A DNA stretch of 64,000 bases from Prorocentrum cordatum (GCA_963575745.1 CAUYUJ010009469.1:378717-442716), one strand, 5' to 3'; counted from the stretch's first letter, positions 42,265 to 53,239 are shown. Notes: generated by a model from the letters alone, not told the origin. Translations and numbers: made by a program.

Positions 42265-42438
42265 TGAAGGGGCCCAAGGACACACAAATAAATACACACA
42301 AATAAATACACGCAAATAAAAGGATCCCCCATATTTTCGCATACTTGTTGGGTTTTTGTCCTCCCCCCCACTTCCCATATTTTCCAATATTTTCTTGGGA
42401 ATCGACGATTCTTTGTGTCTGTGTTTTTTCCCTCCTGA
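42265..42438 (+). mobile_element. Family G, copy 2, target duplication GTCTC
   Basis: GTCTC at 42260-42264 and 42439-42443. TGAAGGGGCCC to CCCTCCTGA. Confidence 0.93.
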
Positions 42439-42546
42439 GTCTCTGCCAGGTTTTGAAAACGAGCGCGCGCGTCGCGCAGGCGGGGGCCCCATGTCGAAAA
42501 CGGCCCCCCTTCCTGCCCCGACTGTTGCGGCATTTGAAGCCATTAT

Positions 42547-42711
42547 TGAAGGGGCCCTGGGACACACAAATAAATACACCCAAATAAAAAGATCCCCATC
42601 TATTTTCCTATTATTTTCTGGGTTTCTGTCTTCCTCCCCACTGCCCATATTTTCCCATATTTTCTGGGGAATCGAGGATTAATTGTGTCTGTGTGTTTCT
42701 TTCTCTCCTGA
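42547..42711 (+). mobile_element. Family G, copy 3, target duplication ATTAT
   Basis: ATTAT at 42542-42546 and 42712-42716. TGAAGGGGCCC to CTCTCCTGA. Inserted in minisatellite U. Confidence 0.93.
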
Positions 42712-43214
42712 ATTATGCGTGGCACTTGGGCGACGATCGCACTGTGAAAACGGCTGGCGCTCCATCGTCGCAGCCGTTGCAAGATTTTGGAGCGAACGTG
42801 CGCGGGGCTGGGGCGACAACCAAATTCGGAGAAAGAGCCGACCCTAAAGCCCTGAAGCGGTTGCTGACCTTGGAACACGTCCATTAGTTGCAAACGTTTG
42901 TGACGAATGCGTGCGGCGTTAAAGCGATAGCCCTTTGTTTGAAAAAGGACCTGTCCTCCTTTATTGAAGCTGTTGAATCAATTTAGGTCGAATGCTCGCG
43001 GCGCCAAACAACGATAGCCACAATCTGAAAACGCCAACTTCATCCCTGAGCATGTTACATACGCTCAAGATGAATGCACGCGGCGCTAGGCGAAAAGAGT
43101 CTGTCATTTCTTAGGGACTGTTGCAAACTTTGGATGCGAATGACCGCGGCGCTACAGCGAGATAGATATGTTGAAGACCGCCCTCCCTCCATCTTTACAA
43201 CCCGTTTCAAATTT

Positions 43215-43885
43215 CAAACCTCGAAGTCACGCCGGGTGAAAAAATCTCGGGCGACACGCCCGGTTCGCCCTACCGACGCGTCAGGGGCGCGACAAGGAGA
43301 AAATACCCATGAAAAAACAGAAGGAACATACCGGGGAGGAAGGAAACGCAAAGGGTACGGATGACAGAGAGGAGGCGAGGGAATGCTGCTAAGGACCAAG
43401 GAATACTGAAGATGTGAGCCAAGGCGAGGAGAAAGGGGGCGAAGAGGAGAAGGGGGGGAGGGCGGGGGAAAAAAACTGGTGGGAGATGGGGGAAGGGGGG
43501 GGGGCAGCAGCAAGGATGAACAGTGGACACGGGGCATGAGACGGAGGATGGGGTGGACGAGGAAGAGGAGGCGGAGGAAAGACGGCGAGGAGGATGAGCG
43601 GGAGCTCAGAAAGGACGAGGATCAGGAGCTGAAGTGCAGAAGTCGGCGCGAGAGGACTGAAGAGGGAGGGAGGAGGGATGAAGGAGTGATGAACGAAGGA
43701 ATGAGCGAAGACGAGGGGTGGAGCGAGTGAGGGAGGACGGGGGGGGGAAGCTGGAGGGAGTACCGAAGGAGGGGGCAGGCAGCAAGGGGATCGCACGGAT
43801 CCAATAGCGTCACAAAGCTTCTCCCGCCGCCGTTGTCATGCCCGCCTGCCAGCCCTGAGGTACGCAGGGGAATTTCCTCCAGCAC
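43215..43885. other. Purine-rich stretch, no gene
   Basis: 43380-43780 is GGAGG-rich with G runs. Open frames are compositional. Confidence 0.6.
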
Positions 43886-43888
43886 CGG

Positions 43889-44050
43889 TGAAGGGGCCCT
43901 GGGACACACTAATAAATGCACACAAATAAAAAAAATCCAATATTTTGCTATATTTTCTGGGTTTATGTCTTCCCCACCACTTCCCTTTTTTTCCAATATT
44001 TTCTGGGGAATCGACGATTCATTGTGTCTGTGTGTTTCTTTCCCTCCTGA
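43889..44050 (+). mobile_element. Family G, copy 4, target duplication ACCGG
   Basis: ACCGG at 43884-43888 and 44051-44055. TGAAGGGGCCC to CCCTCCTGA. Confidence 0.93.
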
Positions 44051-44055
44051 ACCGG

Positions 44056-44480
44056 CTGCAACAAGGGGTGGACGTGCTGGGCGCAGTCGCTCGTGGCCTA
44101 GCCTGTGCCGGCGCGCCAGTGGCACGCAGCCCTCGAGCAGCAACGAAAGCGGCTGCCGCGGTCAGGCGGCCCCAACGGGTGAGTTCGAACTGCCGTTCGA
44201 AGCCCTCCGTTTCAAGATGGCCGCAAGAGGCCACAACGACGCCTCCAAGGTGGCCCACGAATTATCACAGGTTTCTTGTCCACGACCCAGACACGGTGGC
44301 GGGATGGCATCATGACCACTGGATGCCCAGGGCCCAGGGTGAGCGTGCTGGAGACTGGCCGTGGCTCCCAGCATCGGCTGGTTCTGAAGCGGGGGAGGCA
44401 CAGCCACAGGAAAGGAACCTCACACAACGGACGAATCCACCCTGCTTGGAAAGATTTGGCTGAGGCCTTCAGCTCAGCGC
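44056..44480. other. No gene recognised
   Basis: GC-rich, with open frames on both strands of up to about 170 codons. No familiar motif. Confidence 0.4.
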
Positions 44481-44485
44481 CTACA

Positions 44486-44637
44486 TGAAGGGGAACTGGG
44501 ACACACAAATAGATACACACACATAACAGGATCCCCCATATTCTCTTATATTTTCTGGGTTTCTGTCTTCCCCCCCACTTCCCACATTTTTCTGGGAATC
44601 GACGATTCTTGTGTCTGTGTGCTTCTTTCCCTCCTGA
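44486..44637 (+). mobile_element. Family G, copy 5, target duplication CTACA
   Basis: CTACA at 44481-44485 and 44638-44642. TGAAGGGGAAC to CCCTCCTGA. Confidence 0.93.
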
Positions 44638-44642
44638 CTACA

Positions 44643-45045
44643 GACCAACCCAGGTCGGGGGACGCACCGGCCCGGGTCAGTGCAAACCTGGGCCAGTCAG
44701 ACCTTGCAGGGCCCTGCGCGATCCTGCAGGATCCTGCACGCTAGCCCCGGTCACTGCACCCCTGGCCGTGCGGTACAGTCGGGGCGTTGACCTAAGGAAC
44801 CCTAAGTAAGGAACGAGGCCCCTTTTTTCCATGAGTTAACCGTCGACTTCCGATCGAAAACATAAGGAAAACCTGAGGCACGCTGCGAAACACTTAAGGA
44901 ACGCGGAGCCCCTCCCCAACGAAAAGGGTTCCTTCTTCAGGGCCCCGACTGTAGCCCCGGTCACTGCACCCCTGGCCCTGCGGTATCCCGCAAGATGTGG
45001 TGCTCTGGCTGGCCCCCGCTTGCATTGACCCCCGTCGCAAGGCTC
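44643..45045 (+). repeat. Family Y, copy 2, split by family J
   Basis: The left part has GATCCTGCAGGATCCTGCA. The right part (44954-45040) has CTCTGGCTGGCCCCCGCTTG and GCATTGACCCCCGTC. Family J lies between. Confidence 0.75.
44774..44953 (+). mobile_element. Family J, copy 1, between 34-bp direct repeats
   Basis: TACAGTCGGGGC to GCCCCGACTGTA, inverted TA-bounded ends. A 34-bp sequence (TAGCCCCGGTCACTGCACCC and onward to CGGTA) lies on both sides, at 44742-44775 and 44952-44985, with one difference. Confidence 0.85.
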
Positions 45046-45047
45046 CT

Positions 45048-45216
45048 CGGCGGCAGACAAACCTCCCTTTGGTGAACCTCCCCTTCGTGAAAACGGCCCA
45101 GGACCGAAACCGACGGACCTGGGCCCGCAAAAAGAACGGCCGCGGCGCCCGCTGGCGAACCGAAAACGGCCAATCCCTTAATCGACGTGCCAGGGTTGGC
45201 GGTCTCTCCGCCTCCG
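45048..45216 (+). mobile_element. Family L, copy 3
   Basis: CGGCGGCAGACAAACC to GGTCTCTCCGCCTCCG. No target duplication visible. Confidence 0.8.
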
Positions 45217-45631
45217 ACCGATCCGGGGCGGCCCAAAGGGCGGCCCCGTGGGCCACGCCCGGGTCCCCGGGCCACACATCTGCGGTCGGGGCCGCGGCCT
45301 CCGGGCCCCCCGGGCCCAGTGCGTCGGCACATGCACACGCGAGTGCGTGGAGGAAGGATGGCAGCCGTGGCTCGGTGGGGCGGGGAGGGGGGGTAGAGTG
45401 AAGTTCTTCCTTCCAGGAAGAAGGGAATCTGTCAGTAGGCGGAGGTGCGGGTGGCGTGCGTACACCGACGAACGGAATAGATCGCCGAGCCCATTCGGGA
45501 CCCGAAGCGACCCTCGTCGCAACGTTCCAGCTCTGCACGGCTGGAGTGCTGGCGGGCGGGCGGACGCAGCCGTGGTGGCCCTCCGGCAACAGTACTGAGC
45601 TGGTGCAGTCAGCCCGTATAAAATCAATACT
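45217..45631. other. No gene recognised
   Basis: GC-rich, with frames open on both strands but no domain seen. Confidence 0.4.
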
Positions 45632-45801
45632 CGGGGATGGACAGACCCCCCCTTTAGTAAACCGTGGTTTAGTGAAAACGACCTCGGGCCCGAACCTAGC
45701 GGGCGCAAGCCTGGAAAATGACAGCCGCGGCGCCCTCTCGAGAACCGAAAACGGACAATTCACTAATCGACGTGTCAGGGTAGGAGGTCTGTCCACCCCC
45801 G
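45632..45801 (+). mobile_element. Family L, copy 4
   Basis: CGGGGATGGACAGACC to GGTCTGTCCACCCCCG. Flanks CAATACT and AAATACA agree at 5 of 7 positions. Confidence 0.85.
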
Positions 45802-45804
45802 AAA

Positions 45805-45961
45805 TACAGTCGGCCTCGACTGGACAGGACACGCGAGAGGACACAAGACCCTTCCGAGGGCCACGTTGCCACAAAAATGCAGGGAACATGGGTCGCAAAA
45901 CACAGGACACGAACATACCCTTGATCTGGCAGGGTCGACCTACTAATCCGGGCCGACTGTA
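45805..45961 (+). mobile_element. Family H, copy 2: TA-flanked
   Basis: TACAGTCGGCCTCGACTGG to CCGGGCCGACTGTA. It lies directly beside family L copy 4. Confidence 0.88.
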
Positions 45962-46069
45962 CGCGCGATAAGGATGCAAGGGCCTTGGAAGGCCGTGTCG
46001 ACACTTTGCGAGCGGGGTGCGGCAATCGAAAGCGGCCCAGGATGGGCCGAAGGGGAAGGATGCAAGTGT

Positions 46070-46172
46070 AACCTTGGAGGGTCTCATATCCTTACTATGC
46101 GTGTTGACTGTACGACCGCTCCTTGGAAGGTTGCTCATCCTTACTATGCACTTTGACTGTACGAGCGCATGC
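46070..46172. repeat. 50-bp direct duplication ending in GACTGTACGA
   Basis: CTTGGA(G/A)GGT and CATCCTTACTATGC then TTGACTGTACGA occur twice. GACTGTA matches the right end of family H. 46180-47117 holds no recognised gene. Confidence 0.75.
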
Positions 46173-47117
46173 AACAAGCCAGCAGGAGGGCGCACAATGT
46201 ACACCAAGCATGCTCGGATCCATGCGGACATGCACCTGCAATAGGCGGAACAACTCGCGAAGCCTTGGCGCGTGCAACCGGAATACAAAGTGCGCCAATA
46301 TCCCCCCTGTTCGATGCCAGTGATATCCTGCGGAACGGCAGCGTCGAGAAATGCGGAGGAGCGACCAGCAAGAGGGACGGGAACGGGCGGGAAACGGGGA
46401 AGGTAGAAGCACTGGAGTGCGCGGTTCCCGCGGATTTGTTACCACCCCCCAGATCACGACACAAAAGGCGAAGTGAGAAACATCAACTCGTTTTATGCCT
46501 ATCGCGCCAGGGGCGAGAGGATCAGGGATGAAAAGCAAGAGGAAAGGAGGTAAGAGAAGGGCTAGCAAAGCAGCCAGAGCCAGAAGCGTGTTGCCCAGAA
46601 TTGCCTACCCAAACAAACAAGTATCGGAAACAACAGGGTGTTGAAAGAACGGCAACACACACCATCTGAAAACGACAAACACATGCACTTGAATTATGGA
46701 CTCGGACTTATACGAAACGGAAGACACCTACAGTGACCAGACTGCACAAGCGTTGGAATGGGACATGTGACAACTGCATCACACAAATGGCAATCCCCCC
46801 CTCGGTCAAACAGTAATTTTCGGCGCGCCGAGAATTTCTCAGATCAGCGCGCGCCGGGGCCACCGAAGCCTCACCGTGTCAGCTAAGCTAGACAACTTAA
46901 GAGAAGGCAGAGAGCGCCACTCTCACTGGGATCAGGAGCGCCGCAACACCTCCCTTAAAGGGGGCCGGTTTCTCATCCCAGATCACTGCTCGATGGCCCC
47001 AGCGCCAAAGGCCCGAAGTGGGGCCCCGTGGGGCAAAGCTGGCCGACGCGAATCTTCCCTGACGCTGGATGAAGGGGAGGAACTCGATGACATGGACGTT
47101 GGAACTGGAGAATAGAG

Positions 47118-47280
47118 TGAAGAACTCAGGGACACACAAACAAATGGACACAAATCCCAAGATCCTTCATCTTTTTCAGAATGTTTTGGAGTTTCGTCTC
47201 CCCCCCTCCACTTCCAATATTTTCCAATATGTTCTGGAGAGTCGACGATCTTTAGTGTATGTGCTTTTGCTCACTCCGGA
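47118..47280 (+). mobile_element. Family G, copy 6 (diverged)
   Basis: TGAAGAACTCAGGGACACAC to TGTGCTTTTGCTCACTCCGG. The family order is kept but no target duplication remains. Confidence 0.75.
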
Positions 47281-47352
47281 TGGACGCAGGATCTGGAGGA
47301 TAGAACAAACATTGGCACAATGACAGGCTGCCTACGCGCAACCTCCCAGAAG

Positions 47353-47463
47353 CCCGCGCGGACTTCCTGGATCGGCGCTGGACCCCCCTCTCTGGCGCGC
47401 GGAGCGGCGCCAGAGGCGCCGCGAGGGGCGGGGTCCGGCGCCGGTCCAAAAATGCGCGGGGAC
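47353..47463 (+). mobile_element. Family W, copy 1
   Basis: CCGCGCGGACTTCCTGGATC and, inverted, GGTCCAAAAATGCGCGGGG. GGCGCC-rich core. Copies at 61440-61560 and 58641-58735. Confidence 0.7.
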
Positions 47464-47478
47464 AACCGATTGATTGCA

Positions 47479-47588
47479 CGAAGGATTGCAAAAAAACCTA
47501 GGATTGCAAAAAAACCTAGGGTTTTTCTGCAATTCTTGCTTTTTTTGCAATCCTTTTTGCAATCCTGTTTTTTTTTGCAATCCTTCGA
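47479..47588. repeat. Short hairpin element with GGATTGCAAAAAAA arms
   Basis: GAAGGATTGCAAAAAAA near 47480 is inverted at 47570-47588. Inside are direct repeats of GGATTGCAAAAAAACCTAGG and of TTTTTGCAATCC. 47600-48110 beyond it holds no recognised gene. Confidence 0.8.
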
Positions 47589-48112
47589 AAAATGGGAGCA
47601 AAGGCAATGCCAATGACACACACCGCCGTGGGGAATCCATCCGCGTCTCACTGCTGAGGACGCCCCAGGCCTCCTCGGACCGAAACGAACGAGTAGCACG
47701 CTGACAGGTTCCCGACGGCGGCTCGTCGTTAGAGGCCCGTTGGAGGGTGTCCGAGATGGGGTCGGCGGATCGCGCCGCATGGGGGATTCCTCCAGGCATC
47801 TGTGCTATCGGCATGGATAAGTTCTGTCTATTCATCAACTGCGCCATCGATACATCAGCCATTCCGAGCCATCCTTCGACCTCATCTACTCGGTCCCCAT
47901 CTGGGAATCATTGATACTCTTTTGTGAACGTTTTCTTCTTCGGCGTTTGGACCTGGACTTCTGCTTACTGCGACTGTTTACAATAGTGCACGCTTGAAAC
48001 AGGCGCCACACAACAGCCAAGATCCACTCCTTGCGGGGGGGGGAAGGGGAGGAGGTGTGCGAGGGCCCGCGCCGATCGGCAAAACAATTAATAAGAACAC
48101 CATCGCCTCTTT

Positions 48113-48265
48113 CTCGGGGGCGGCCAAGAGGGGGGCGTCAAAGAGGGGGGGGCGCAAATCATGGCCAGCGAAACAAGAAGAGGCGCCATAAAATCTGGGG
48201 AGATATCATGGCACCCGCCATGACATCCCCCCCTGGTCATCACTCCCCTCTTTGCCGCCCCCGAG
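48113..48265 (+). mobile_element. Family C, intact-looking copy
   Basis: CTCGGGGGCGGCCAAGAGG and, inverted, CTCGGGGGCGGCAAAGAGG. TTT flanks both ends (possible 3-bp duplication). It contains the palindromic core ATCATGGCACCCGCCATGA. Confidence 0.85.
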
Positions 48266-48569
48266 TTTCCCTCCCGACGAACCTATGCCTGCGTGAGTCT
48301 GTCCTCCCTCGAGGGGTGGGTAAGGAATCGAACTATATACACCGACGCTTCTTCTGGCCCTGCATGCGGATTTGCACCGGAGCGCGGATCCTGGTGTATA
48401 CGGGACCCTGGTGTATACATTTTTCGTTGTTTCCCCGGGGCATCGGGGAAAAAAGTGTACACCACACCACCCCCAGCGTCGCCCTCGAGCCCCAAGAAGA
48501 CCTGGGATTGGAAAACAGCCCGCCACTGGTAATGTAGATCTTCCAGTTTCCGAGTGGGGTCCTTCCTCG

Positions 48570-48760
48570 AGGGGTGGGAGGAGGAGGAGGAGGAGGAGGA
48601 GGAGGAGGAGGAGTAGGAGGAGGAGAAGGAGGAGAAAGAGGAGGAGGAGAGGAGGAGGAGGAGGAGGAGGAGGAGGAGGGGGAGGAGGAGGAGGAGGAGG
48701 AGGAGGAGGAGGAGGAGGAGGAGGAGGAGGAGGAGGAGGAGAAGGAGGAGGGGTGGGGGG
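48570..48760. repeat. GGA microsatellite
   Basis: About 190 bp of GGA. Confidence 0.95.
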
Positions 48761-48914
48761 ACGTCGCTCTGCCTGGGGCGACGCGGCGCGGCCAGCAGAA
48801 GCAGAGAAAAGGGGGCACGCGGCGCTCCCGCTCCCCCCGGGCCTGGCGGGAGCGCGCACGGGGAGCTCCGCGAGGAGGCAGGGCAATGGCAGGGGGGGCA
48901 CCGGCCGACAGAGC

Positions 48915-49079
48915 CGAAGGGGGCCCTGGGGCGCACAAGTACATCGACACAGAAGACACGATTCTCCATATTTTCGCATATTTTCTGGAATTTTGTCTTC
49001 CCCCACCACTTCCCATATTTTCCCGCATTCTCTTGGGAATGGACGATTCATTGTGTCTGTGTGTCTTTTTCCCTCCTGA
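48915..49079 (+). mobile_element. Family G, copy 7
   Basis: CGAAGGGGGCCC to CCCTCCTGA. Flanks AGAGC and AGAAA match at only 3 of 5 positions. Confidence 0.85.
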
Positions 49080-49608
49080 AGAAAGACTGACATCGAGGAG
49101 ACGTAAAACTCGGGTTCGGGGGACTCGGGTTGGCCTGACGGGGCCGTCGTGAAAATGACGAGACCAAATCTGAAATTTGACGCGAGCTCCCACTGCACAC
49201 CTCCCACGAGAATTGGACCGCCTGAATCCGGGATGAGCTCGTCAAAAAGCGCCGGCAAACCTGAATTCCGGCGTACTCGAGTCTTACGTTTCCCCGAAGA
49301 CAGAAGACACCGCAGTTGCGCGGGAGCGCGTCCCCGTCGGGAATGGCGGCCTCGGCCCTCAGGGTGTCGGTGGTCGGCGTCACGCGCAAATGTGTACGTG
49401 CCAATCTTCAACGGACACCTTTGCTCAGAGAAAACTAACCATGTCAGGGGGACTGGCAGAAGGGGGGAACATCGACCTTGATGAAGAAAATCCTGGAGAC
49501 CCCGCCCAGCAACTTGGGCCCAATTTGCATCAAATCCGTGTCGGTTTTGCGTCGCGTTTCCGTCGGATCACGTCGGAGCATCGCCGCGCGAATGTCTTAT
49601 GGACTAGA
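49080..49608. other. No gene recognised
   Basis: Open frames of 60-110 codons, no domain. Confidence 0.4.
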
Positions 49609-49616
49609 AACTAGAT

Positions 49617-50170
49617 TTAGGTCTGGCATGTCCCCTACAGGCGTATTTTGGACGAAAAATTAATGATACCGGAGAAAAGCCCCAATCAGAATTTTTTGGG
49701 GGCTATAGGGCTATAGGGCTATAAGGCTACTGTAGGGCTATAGGGCTATAGGGCGATAAGGATATAGCGCTATAAAGCTACCTATAGGGCTACAAAACGC
49801 CGGGCACCCGGGCACCCGGCACCCGGGCACCCACCCGGGCACCGGGCACCCGTCACCCGGGCACCCGGGCACCCAGGCACCTGGGCCCGGCCACCGAATC
49901 GGCGGCGAACCCGGGCACCCGGGCACCTGGGCACCCGGGCCCGGCCACCGAGGCACCCGGGCACCCGGGCACCCGGGCCCGGCCACCGAATCGGCTGCGA
50001 ACCTCACCTCAGCCTGTAATCCGCCAGGACCCCTACAAAGGCAAGCTCTGATTGGGGAAAAATGCTCAAACAATACCCCCAGATATTTAAAACAATAAAA
50101 GAAGTCCGTCCCCAGACTATTTTTGACTATGTTTAAATATTCCTCCTGTAGAGGGACACGCTTGACTCAA
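49617..50170 (+). mobile_element. Family A, copy 2, enlarged by two internal minisatellites
   Basis: Ends TTAGGTCTGGCATGTCCCC and, inverted, TTGAGTCAAGCGTGTCCC. Flanks (A/G)ACTAGAT at 49609-49616 and 50171-50178 (7 of 8 identical). The interior has GGGCTATAG repeats (49694-49792), GGGCACCC repeats (49799-49985), then the usual AT-rich right half with CCAGACTATTTTTGACTA. Confidence 0.85.
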
Positions 50171-50330
50171 GACTAGATGATACGACTGTTGTGCGCCGCC
50201 CTCGGCGATGCATCGCCGAGAAGTCGGCGATGCGCCCCTGCTGGCGAGTCCGAGCGGTCCTGGGGCGGGCTGCCGAGAGCCCCATATCGGTGGTCAATGA
50301 GCGATTTGGGGTCGATGCATCCCCCTAAGC

Positions 50331-50500
50331 CTACAGCCGGGCGTGTCCCCAGGGTGATTTTCGATGACAAATTGTACATTTTCGATGAAAAATACGCAAC
50401 AATACTCCAAAATGGTCACAACATACTCAAAAAAATAGTCCCCGACTATTTTTTGACTACTTTTGGATATTTCCCCTGTAGAGGGATGGGCCCGACTTAA
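50331..50500 (+). mobile_element. Family A, copy 3, target duplication CCCTAAGC
   Basis: CCCTAAGC at 50323-50330 and 50501-50508. Ends CTACAGCCGGGCGTGTCCCC and, inverted, TTAAGTCGGGCCCATCCC. Confidence 0.88.
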
Positions 50501-50511
50501 CCCTAAGCCTA

Positions 50512-50690
50512 TCCTGAGACGACGCGAGGACAGGGACAACATCGAACAGGAGGAGTAAGTCGAGGATCTCTGAGGTGCAGCGGTTCTGGAAGATGTATCG
50601 AGCACCGCGGCCCTCTCGGAGCGTTCTGGGATGCTCTGAGAGCGTTCTAGAACGCTCTGGATCGACTTATCCCTGTCCTGACCCCGCCCG
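50512..50690 (+). mobile_element. Family E, copy 2
   Basis: GAGGACAGGGACAACATCGA and, inverted, ATCGACTTATCCCTGTCCTG. Core GAGCGTTCTAGAACGCTC is palindromic. Confidence 0.8.
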
Positions 50691-50933
50691 ATCTCCCCCC
50701 CTATCGTTGCCCCTGAGCAGACACTAAACAACTTGCAGCTCAGTTAGACCGTGGACGGCCCAACATCGCGGGCCGCCCCTGGCAGAAGGTTGGGTGAGTC
50801 CTTATGGGAGCATCTCTGGACCTCTGCGGCCCTACCATAACCGCAGGTTCGTTCAGATTTGGTCCAGCTTTCGCCCGAACGTCGAGCAAATCTGGACGAA
50901 GCCTCGAAGCCGAAAAGAATGAGGGGGCCTTCC

Positions 50934-51118
50934 CAGACCCCCGACGTCGTGCCTTTTTCACAACTTCGACCCCCAGAGGTCTGGACCCCTTCCCCGGGAC
51001 CGGTTTTTCATGCCGAATCGTTATGTTGACAGTTCTGAGGGCACGGCAAAGGGCCCCCAGAGGCTGAAACAGCACCTTCCGTCGCGACTTGCTTTCACAA
51101 CGCGAGGGGGTCTGGGCT
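50934..51118 (+). mobile_element. Family B, best copy
   Basis: CCCAGACCCCCGACGTCGTG to GAGGGGGTCTGGG. The outer 11 bp are inverted. Confidence 0.8.
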
Positions 51119-51147
51119 ACCTTACCGCCTCCTCCTCCTCCTCCTCC

Positions 51148-51345
<198 letters not shown>

Positions 51346-51665
51346 CCAGCGCTGCCCTGTTCCTCGCCGTCGTCGTCGTTGTCGCCGTCGTTAAACGTCG
51401 CCCTGTTCCTCCTCCTCCTCCTCCTCCTCCTCCACCACGCCGCGGGCCGCGGGTCGGAGGCTCCCATGATGGACAGCACCACTGGAGCAGTCGCGGCCGG
51501 AGGGCAACACCGCACCGTCGCTGCCTCCACGGCGCGGCGCGGTGCTCCGTGCCCCAGCTGCTGCCGGCCCCGCACGGGAGGCCTGGGCTGGCGTCGCAGG
51601 AGCGCCGTGCAGTCCTCGCCACCTGTCTCCCCTCATCCTCCGCCTCGCCGCCCTCTCCCGCCCTC

Positions 51666-51905
51666 GCCATCCCGGAGATCCTGGCGCTGCGATGTTTCCA
51701 CAACGGGCGTGTTCGCCTCTCGCCATCCCAGAGATCCTGGCGCTGCGATGTTTCCACAATGGGCGTGTTCGCCTGGCTTCGGGCCCCAGGTTCCTCACAG
51801 ATCGAACCGGCTCGAAAACTGCCGCCAAGAGTGGGGTCCAGGGCTGCGGTGGTGACTCTTTGCGATGTTGCAATTTTTTGACAACGTCAGATCTGAGGGT
51901 CATCG
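51666..51905 (-). repeat. Family P, copy 2, with a 54-bp terminal duplication
   Basis: 51667-51720 and 51721-51774 are near-identical (GAGATCCTGGCGCTGCGATG). The right end is GACAACGTCAGATCTGAGGG. The interior is the reverse complement of P copy 1. Confidence 0.8.
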
Positions 51906-52010
51906 GCCACCTGCCCCATCCACCTCCCTCCCTCAGGGGATGCCAGCTGTCCCCACCCCACCGAAGGGCAACGTTCGAGGAAGAACAGGAGAGAGGGAGA
52001 AGTATCGAGC

Positions 52011-52165
52011 TTGAATCGGCGATGCATCGCCGACAGGCGCCCGATCGCGAAGCCGCACGTTCCTGGGTGGTGTGGGCTATCGGGCTCATATCAGCGATGA
52101 CTGGGCGATTGGGGGTCGATGCACCCCCCCCTGAGCCTATCCTCCCCCTAACGTTGCCCCTGACC
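52011..52165 (+). repeat. Family D, copy 3, uninterrupted
   Basis: GAATCGGCGATGCATCGCCG to CTAACGTTGCCCCTGACC. 52170-52525 shows nothing further. Confidence 0.8.
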
Positions 52166-52528
52166 CACCCCTCCCCCAGTGGTCCCGAGCGCGCGGCCTG
52201 GGCTGAGCGAGGCGTCTGCACTGCCAGGGCAGTGCAGATTCGCGCAATCCCACCCCCTCCCCCCTGGACTTGCCAGTGGGCTGTGGTGTCGAAATCAGCG
52301 GTAAGGATGGAGTTTGAGGATGCCGGGCCATTGGAGCGACGCGAACGCCAAGGGTGCGCGCGCCCAAACGTGCCAAGGATGACCAGAACCTTACGGCTTA
52401 AGGACGCAGTGTGCCTTTGCGAGAAGGGCCCATCCTTCACGCCAGACTGCAGAACGGCTCACGCTCCGTGACACGTCGGGAACGCACCGACCCAGGTAAG
52501 CCCAATTCCGGGTCGGCTAGGGCCTTGC

Positions 52529-52627
52529 CAAAGAAACAAAAAAATCAATCCTGGGGAGACCTCCCCCCCCCCCTCCCCCCGCCCCCAGGACTCTTCCCAG
52601 GATTGGTTTTATTGTTTTTGTTTCGGT
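52529..52627. repeat. Family X: 100-bp hairpin element
   Basis: GAAACAAAAAAATCAATCCT and, inverted, CCCAGGATTGGTTTTATTGT. The central part is C-rich. Confidence 0.75.
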
Positions 52628-52679
52628 GTTTTTTCCCAGAAAGGATTTGTTTGATTAGATTCCCGTAAGGGGATTCTGA

Positions 52680-52742
52680 TTGGGATGGGGAGGAGGAGGA
52701 GGAGGAGGAGGAGGAGGAGGAGGAGGAGGAGGAGGAGGGGGA
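52680..52742. repeat. GGA microsatellite
   Basis: Short GGA tract. Confidence 0.9.
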
Positions 52743-52910
52743 ACCGCTTTGAAATGGCACAGAGGCGTCCTCCAAACAAACGAACCACAACCCCCCAAAC
52801 TCACACGCGCACCGTGGTGCGGAGCCCCGCGACCTCCAAAAAGAGTTTCGCAAGGGGGCGATTCGGCCCCTTGGGCCCGGTCAACTGACCCCCGTTAGCA
52901 CAGACCCCGT

Positions 52911-53087
52911 TACAGTCAAAAACCCTAATGAGGACGCGCGGTAAGGACGCAAGACCCTTGGAAGCCGACGTTGGGATTTTTGGGGCGGCGGACGGCGAAA
53001 ACCTCAAGGACGCAAGAGCAAGGAAGAGCAAGGACGCAAGGGTACCCGGAGCAAAGTCGCGCGTCCTCATTAGGGTTTTTGACTGTA
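52911..53087 (+). mobile_element. Family I, copy 2, with about 30-bp perfect inverted ends
   Basis: TACAGTCAAAAACCCTAATG continues into AGGACGCGCG, and the right end is its exact inverse. TA at both borders suggests a Tc1/mariner derivative. Confidence 0.93.
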
Positions 53088-53239
53088 CCTGGCCCCCGGG
53101 CACGCACCTGGCTCTGCCCCCCAGCGGCTCGCACCCGAAGCTCGTCGTCGGGCTCGGGCTGCTGGCCCGACAGAGTGGTGCGGTCTCTCCGCGGGCGCCT
53201 GCATTCTCCACCGTCCAGGATACGGCGGTCGTGCCACCA

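Larger units (their letters stand above)
41860..43210. repeat. Family U minisatellite, about 85-bp unit, interrupted
   Basis: GAATGCGCGCGGCGCTA(A)GCGA-like words occur near 41980, 42067, 42903, 42990, 43075 and 43140, with more diverged units at 42458, 42717 and 42795. Family Y (42095-42262) and two family G elements interrupt it. Confidence 0.75.
50205..50720 (+). repeat. Family D, copy 2, with two nested insertions
   Basis: GGCGATGCATCGCCGA to GTTGCCCCTGA, interrupted by family A (50331-50500) and family E (50512-50690). The uninterrupted copy at 52011-52165 shows the empty sites. Confidence 0.8.

Noticed and set aside
45178-46288. Minus-strand frame of 464 codons at 44894-46288
   Set aside because: It passes through two family L copies, family H and family J, so its length is accidental.
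48206-49411. A 401-codon minus frame
   Set aside because: It runs through the GGA microsatellite and family G and contains a Pro run; no domain is seen.
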